From Pyrodictiaceae archaeon (GTDB taxonomy: Archaea > Thermoproteota > Thermoprotei_A > Sulfolobales > WANQ01): a stretch of DNA of 64,000 nt. The position numbers and the translations under genes are program-made. The stretch is taken from assembly GCA_015521735.1 (NCBI GenBank), contig WANQ01000011.1, positions 46,231-110,230 on the forward strand. The letters run 5' to 3'. Positions 60,035 to 64,000 of the stretch are shown here, one piece after another. The notes beneath the pieces were generated by a model. It had not been told where the DNA came from, did not search any database, and saw nothing but the letters and a program-made list of their open reading frames with translations. Each line of letters begins with the position of its first letter. Position 1 is the first letter of the stretch.

Positions 60035-61882
60035 TTACTTGGTTTTAGGTATTATGAATGCTATGAATTTTCCGTTACCATATACTATGTTATAGTTAAG
60101 GTAGCCTTTTTCTTCATATAAACTTGTATATTTAGATCCTAGCTGCCTCTTAGCAATTTCAGCTCCTGTAGAGTCAAGACCTATCATCACTAACATACGA
60201 TCCTTGAATTCTAGAGTACTATTAAGAGTACTCACGTATCCACGTAGATATAATCCAATAGATAAGCCTGGTCCTAACCTCATATCCATTCTAATGGGCA
60301 GGTCAAGATATCTTAAAAGTTTGCCTAGGTTTACGCCGGTTAGGTAGTCGTAATCGCTTGGAATAGCAAGGGAACCTGTTCTCTCGAAAACTACTTGGGG
60401 ATCATAGGTTGCAATTAATGCGGCTGAGATGATTATGGCAGATAGTAGTGTAAAGGTTTTCAAACTAGATTTTCTTACCATGACATAGAATACGTAGGAT
60501 GAAGGTATTATTAGTAAGGGGTAGACCCATCTATAAGCGTATCTAGGGCTAAAACCGCTTAAAGATAATATGAATATTAAGATTAAGTAAATGATACTAA
60601 TTATGTTTAAACTATGTACTAGGTAGGGAACCTTAGAATACAGAGTCTTCACTCCTAATATTCTCCTTATAATATTCTTAACAATTGGTAAGAGGTTACC
60701 AACTCTCACTATAATGTACGCGATATAATATGCGGCGATAATCGCAGGTAGTATAGTCCAAGAATACGAGATAATTACGGGTACTCTTGCGTAAACAGCT
60801 AATGTTATTGATGGAGCTGCTGCTTCAAAGTATCTCAGTATTCTCTCGTATATACTCAAAGATACGTGTATTATTATGTCTTCTAAAATCATTGTAAAGA
60901 ACCAGTAAGTTAGGCTAACAGTTAGTGTCACTACGGTTAAAGTTCTTAGAATTTTAGTGTAGCCAGTTATCTTACCACGTGTATACATGGTTATGCCGAA
61001 GGCAATCGATAATATTATTAATGGGCCAATAATATGAGATAGAGTTGACACAATAATTAGTAGCGTCATAGGTATGATCATAGCTGTTAAAGGCAATTGC
61101 TGTTTCCTATAAGCTACTATTAATAGAATAGTAGTTAATGCTAATGCTATTGAAATTGCTTGTCCAGAATACGTTATAGGTATTATTAGTAGTGGAGGTG
61201 TTATAAGAAGCAATAGTAGTGTAGAACTACTTGCCAACTCCTTTCTAACTATATTCAACGATAAAGCTAATAACACCATCACCATGGATGTAAACACGGC
61301 TATAGATGCTATGAAGTAGCCTATTCTCACATCCCCAATACCAATTGTTGATAAGATATAATATGGTAAATATGATTGTATATTAAGTATCTGGTAGTAT
61401 GGGTTTTCCGCATAATAGTATGGCCTCCATACACCTTCCTTGAGCATTAAATTGGTTTGAACAATATATCTTCCAGTATCTGGAAGTAGAGGAGTAAATA
61501 ACTCAGTGTAGTTAATCAACATGAACATTAAGGATGATGCTAAGACAGTTAATGCAGTTACCCTAAGTATTGATTGAAATAGACTTTTCCCAGGATATTT
61601 AAGAGAAAGAAATACTAATGCTATTAAAATAACGTAAGAGAAATTCCAAATATCACTTCTAAACCTATTGCTTAGAGATACACTATAAACTACTAGATAG
61701 GCTACTAGAGATCCAGTTAATAGCACTGTAATCGCTTTTTCTAGTCTCCCATTATATCTACTAATATGTTTCGACAATAACAACATTATTATAGTGAATA
61801 CAATGGTGTTTACTAAGCTAAAGAAAATTAATCCCTGTATGAAGCTCTTCAGTTCTGGTAGCAAGTTAATTAAAGTCATCAA
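60035..61882 (-). CDS. polytopic membrane protein, possible glycosyltransferase/oligosaccharide-processing
   Basis: 615 aa with more than 10 TM segments, in the glycosylation cluster. Confidence 0.6.
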   Translation of the reverse strand: MMTLINLLPELKSFIQGLIFFSLVNTIVFTIIMLLLSKHISRYNGRLEKAITVLLTGSLVAYLVVYSVSLSNRFRSDIWNFSYVILIALVFLSLKYPGKSLFQSILRVTALTVLASSLMFMLINYTELFTPLLPDTGRYIVQTNLMLKEGVWRPYYYAENPYYQILNIQSYLPYYILSTIGIGDVRIGYFIASIAVFTSMVMVLLALSLNIVRKELASSSTLLLLLITPPLLIIPITYSGQAISIALALTTILLIVAYRKQQLPLTAMIIPMTLLIIVSTLSHIIGPLIILSIAFGITMYTRGKITGYTKILRTLTVVTLTVSLTYWFFTMILEDIIIHVSLSIYERILRYFEAAAPSITLAVYARVPVIISYSWTILPAIIAAYYIAYIIVRVGNLLPIVKNIIRRILGVKTLYSKVPYLVHSLNIISIIYLILIFILSLSGFSPRYAYRWVYPLLIIPSSYVFYVMVRKSSLKTFTLLSAIIISAALIATYDPQVVFERTGSLAIPSDYDYLTGVNLGKLLRYLDLPIRMDMRLGPGLSIGLYLRGYVSTLNSTLEFKDRMLVMIGLDSTGAEIAKRQLGSKYTSLYEEKGYLNYNIVYGNGKFIAFIIPKTK

Positions 61883-61956
61883 GTCTGATTACGGCCTCAT
61901 TGCTCAGTAACTACTGGTATAGGTTAAAAGTATTTAGGTGACATAATTGAGGCTAG

Positions 61957-62889
61957 TTACCGGCTAGGTATAATTGGTCTAGATAACACCAATATCTGTA
62001 CAAACGCATTAGTGTACGTATATTCATTAAGACTGGTATTGTAGGCATATAACTTTACTATAACTTTGTGTAAACCCTCACTTTCTATGGGTATACTAAC
62101 ATTTAATATAGTACTCTCATGTGGTGCTAGAAGCGTGTAGTAGTTATCATATTCTTTAAGGCGGGATTTACTGGTATTGAATTGGTATTCAACTAGAGTT
62201 TTAATCATGTATAGTCGTGGTATATCCCTCATATTACCTAAATAAACATTTAATGATAGCTTGTCTCCACTTATTATTTCCAATGGCTCCTTTATAGTTA
62301 GTAGTCTCCCGTTTTCATCTACTAATGCTAGTTCATCAAAACCCTGGAATCTAGGAGGATAGAATACTTGTACGATAATGAATATTGACAAGATTATAGT
62401 AGCGCCAATGATTAATCCTAATACAACGCTATATTCTTCTCCATGATGAGTCTTATTTGATGTTTTTAATTTAACTATCTTATTTTTATTCAATTTTAAC
62501 CATACGTGTGGAAACAAGTAGTATGTTGCAGGAATGGCTAGTACGATAACTGCTAATACTATTAATTTATATTGTTCATTGCTTTCTTGTTTTCTTATAT
62601 TATTTGCTTCGTTATATATTTCGTTTAATACATTGTTAAGGTCATTAGCGTCTCCATGTTTAAGTAGGTATAATGCTTCCTTAAGCTTCTCTATTAAATG
62701 TTTATCACGATAATGTTCTACTATTTTAAAAGCTTCAATAAAATTTGATGGTGGTGGAGTAGTTACCACTACTATTTTTGTACTCTCGGCATTAACCAAA
62801 ACTAAATTAGCTGAAATAAGACTAACTAGTACTAGCGATAGAGCTATAAGCAAGTACATTGTTGATTTGCTAGCACCGGGGTTTAACAT
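61957..62889 (-). CDS. membrane-anchored secreted protein, unknown
   Basis: 310 aa; signal-like N-terminus, two further TM segments, C-terminal beta-rich domain. Confidence 0.55.
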   Translation of the reverse strand: MLNPGASKSTMYLLIALSLVLVSLISANLVLVNAESTKIVVVTTPPPSNFIEAFKIVEHYRDKHLIEKLKEALYLLKHGDANDLNNVLNEIYNEANNIRKQESNEQYKLIVLAVIVLAIPATYYLFPHVWLKLNKNKIVKLKTSNKTHHGEEYSVVLGLIIGATIILSIFIIVQVFYPPRFQGFDELALVDENGRLLTIKEPLEIISGDKLSLNVYLGNMRDIPRLYMIKTLVEYQFNTSKSRLKEYDNYYTLLAPHESTILNVSIPIESEGLHKVIVKLYAYNTSLNEYTYTNAFVQILVLSRPIIPSR

Positions 62890-62890
62890 C

Positions 62891-63454
62891 GTGTTACTGC
62901 CTCAAAACAAAAATGTAGATAAGGATATTTTAAGGATACTTGAGAGAGAACGTGAAGCAACAGTAGAATACATAGTAGATACATTGAAAGCTAAAGGGTA
63001 TAGTACCAGAGAGATAGTGTTTGCTCTCTTGAAACTCATGTTGTTGTCCCGTGTAGAGATATTAAAAGTAAAAGTATCGGAATTCAATAGTTTTACATCA
63101 TATATAATTAGTGTAAGGCCTCTATGGTTTATACTGTCGTTAATCTTACCTTTATTGACTTTAATACCTGCAATAGGATTATTACTGTACTTAAAAACTA
63201 TAACGGGTTTCTTCGTGTCAATGTTCTTACCAGGATACTTGATTTTAAGAGTTATTAGGATACATTCAGCTTTGAGCTTATTGCTTCGCTTAACCTTATC
63301 GGTAACATTAAGTATATCGTTAGGAGTAATCATAGGTTTGCTATTAAATTATACAGTAGGTATACGTGCCTTTTTGCTTCACTACCTTAATATATTATTG
63401 ATATATGTACTAGCAATAATCGCATTATATAATGAATATAGGATGAGGAGATAA
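62891..63454 (+). CDS. membrane protein with N-terminal wHTH-like segment
   Basis: DKDILRILEREREATVEYIVDTLKAKGYSTREIVFALLKLMLLSRVEI, then 4-5 TM. GTG at 62891 likelier than ATG 62867. Confidence 0.6.
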   Translation: MLLPQNKNVDKDILRILEREREATVEYIVDTLKAKGYSTREIVFALLKLMLLSRVEILKVKVSEFNSFTSYIISVRPLWFILSLILPLLTLIPAIGLLLYLKTITGFFVSMFLPGYLILRVIRIHSALSLLLRLTLSVTLSISLGVIIGLLLNYTVGIRAFLLHYLNILLIYVLAIIALYNEYRMRR

Positions 63455-63547
63455 TAAACTAGTACACCATCCTACATGCAATATTAAATCCCCAAGATTT
63501 AAAACTTATTAACTAACCCATAATGTCTAGATAGATGTTGGTAGTCT

Positions 63548-64000
63548 ATGATGACGTTGCAAACCAATGTAAGGGAAGTAAGCGAACGAATAAATAAAAT
63601 AGTAGAGTCCATATCAAGAGTCATAATAGGTAAAAGGAGTTTAATCGAAGATTTAGTTGTAGCATTCTTTAGTGAAGGACATGTACTAATAGAGGGGTAT
63701 CCTGGAACAGCTAAAACTATGTTAGCAAAAGCGTTTGCCAAAACCATTAAAGCAAGTTTTAGGAGAATACAGTTTATGCCAGATACATTACCTACTGATG
63801 TCACGGGATTTCACATATATACTCTTAACGGTAAACAAATTTTCCGTGAAGGCCCTGTTTTTACTAATGTTTTGCTTGCTGATGAGTTGAATCGTACTCC
63901 TCCTCGTACTCAGGCAGCGTTACTAGAAGCTATGCAGGAAAAACAAGTAACAGTAGACGGAATAACATACAAACTACCAAAACCATTCATAGTAATAGCA
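63548..64000 (+). CDS. MoxR-family AAA+ ATPase (truncated at window end)
   Basis: VLIEGYPGTAKTMLAKAFAKTI...LLADELNRTPPRTQAALLEAMQEKQVTVDG; frame open to position 64000. Confidence 0.93.
   Translation, partial: MMTLQTNVREVSERINKIVESISRVIIGKRSLIEDLVVAFFSEGHVLIEGYPGTAKTMLAKAFAKTIKASFRRIQFMPDTLPTDVTGFHIYTLNGKQIFREGPVFTNVLLADELNRTPPRTQAALLEAMQEKQVTVDGITYKLPKPFIVIA

Overview
The window is AT-rich DNA from a hyperthermophilic crenarchaeon, Desulfurococcales-like by gene content: reverse gyrase, PolB1-type polymerase, S25e/S26e, TmcA, CDC48 and PorGDAB. Positions ~1-9.9 kb are an accessory region. An SSV-type tyrosine integrase lies 170 bp from the 3' end of a tRNA-Arg(GCG), which suggests an integrated element running leftward from the tRNA. 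That region holds a frameshifted split gene, two wHTH + membrane-protein cassettes in inverted orientation (one wHTH copy frameshifted), and a compact module: 33-bp inverted-repeat promoter, multi-wHTH protein, DUF3800 protein, then tandem GC-rich double hairpins. From ~10 kb on the DNA is mostly core genome. Notable islands there are a corrinoid-dependent methionine-synthesis cluster (39-45 kb), a TasA/camelysin-like pilus operon with a SipW-like signal peptidase and a DUF5305-like protein (47-51.6 kb), a dTDP-rhamnose/glycosylation cluster (52.6-60 kb), and three C/D-box-like sRNA candidates not covered by the ORF track. One sRNA carries 12 nt complementary to a conserved LSU rRNA segment (recalled from memory). 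All calls come from reading the sequence; no database search was run.
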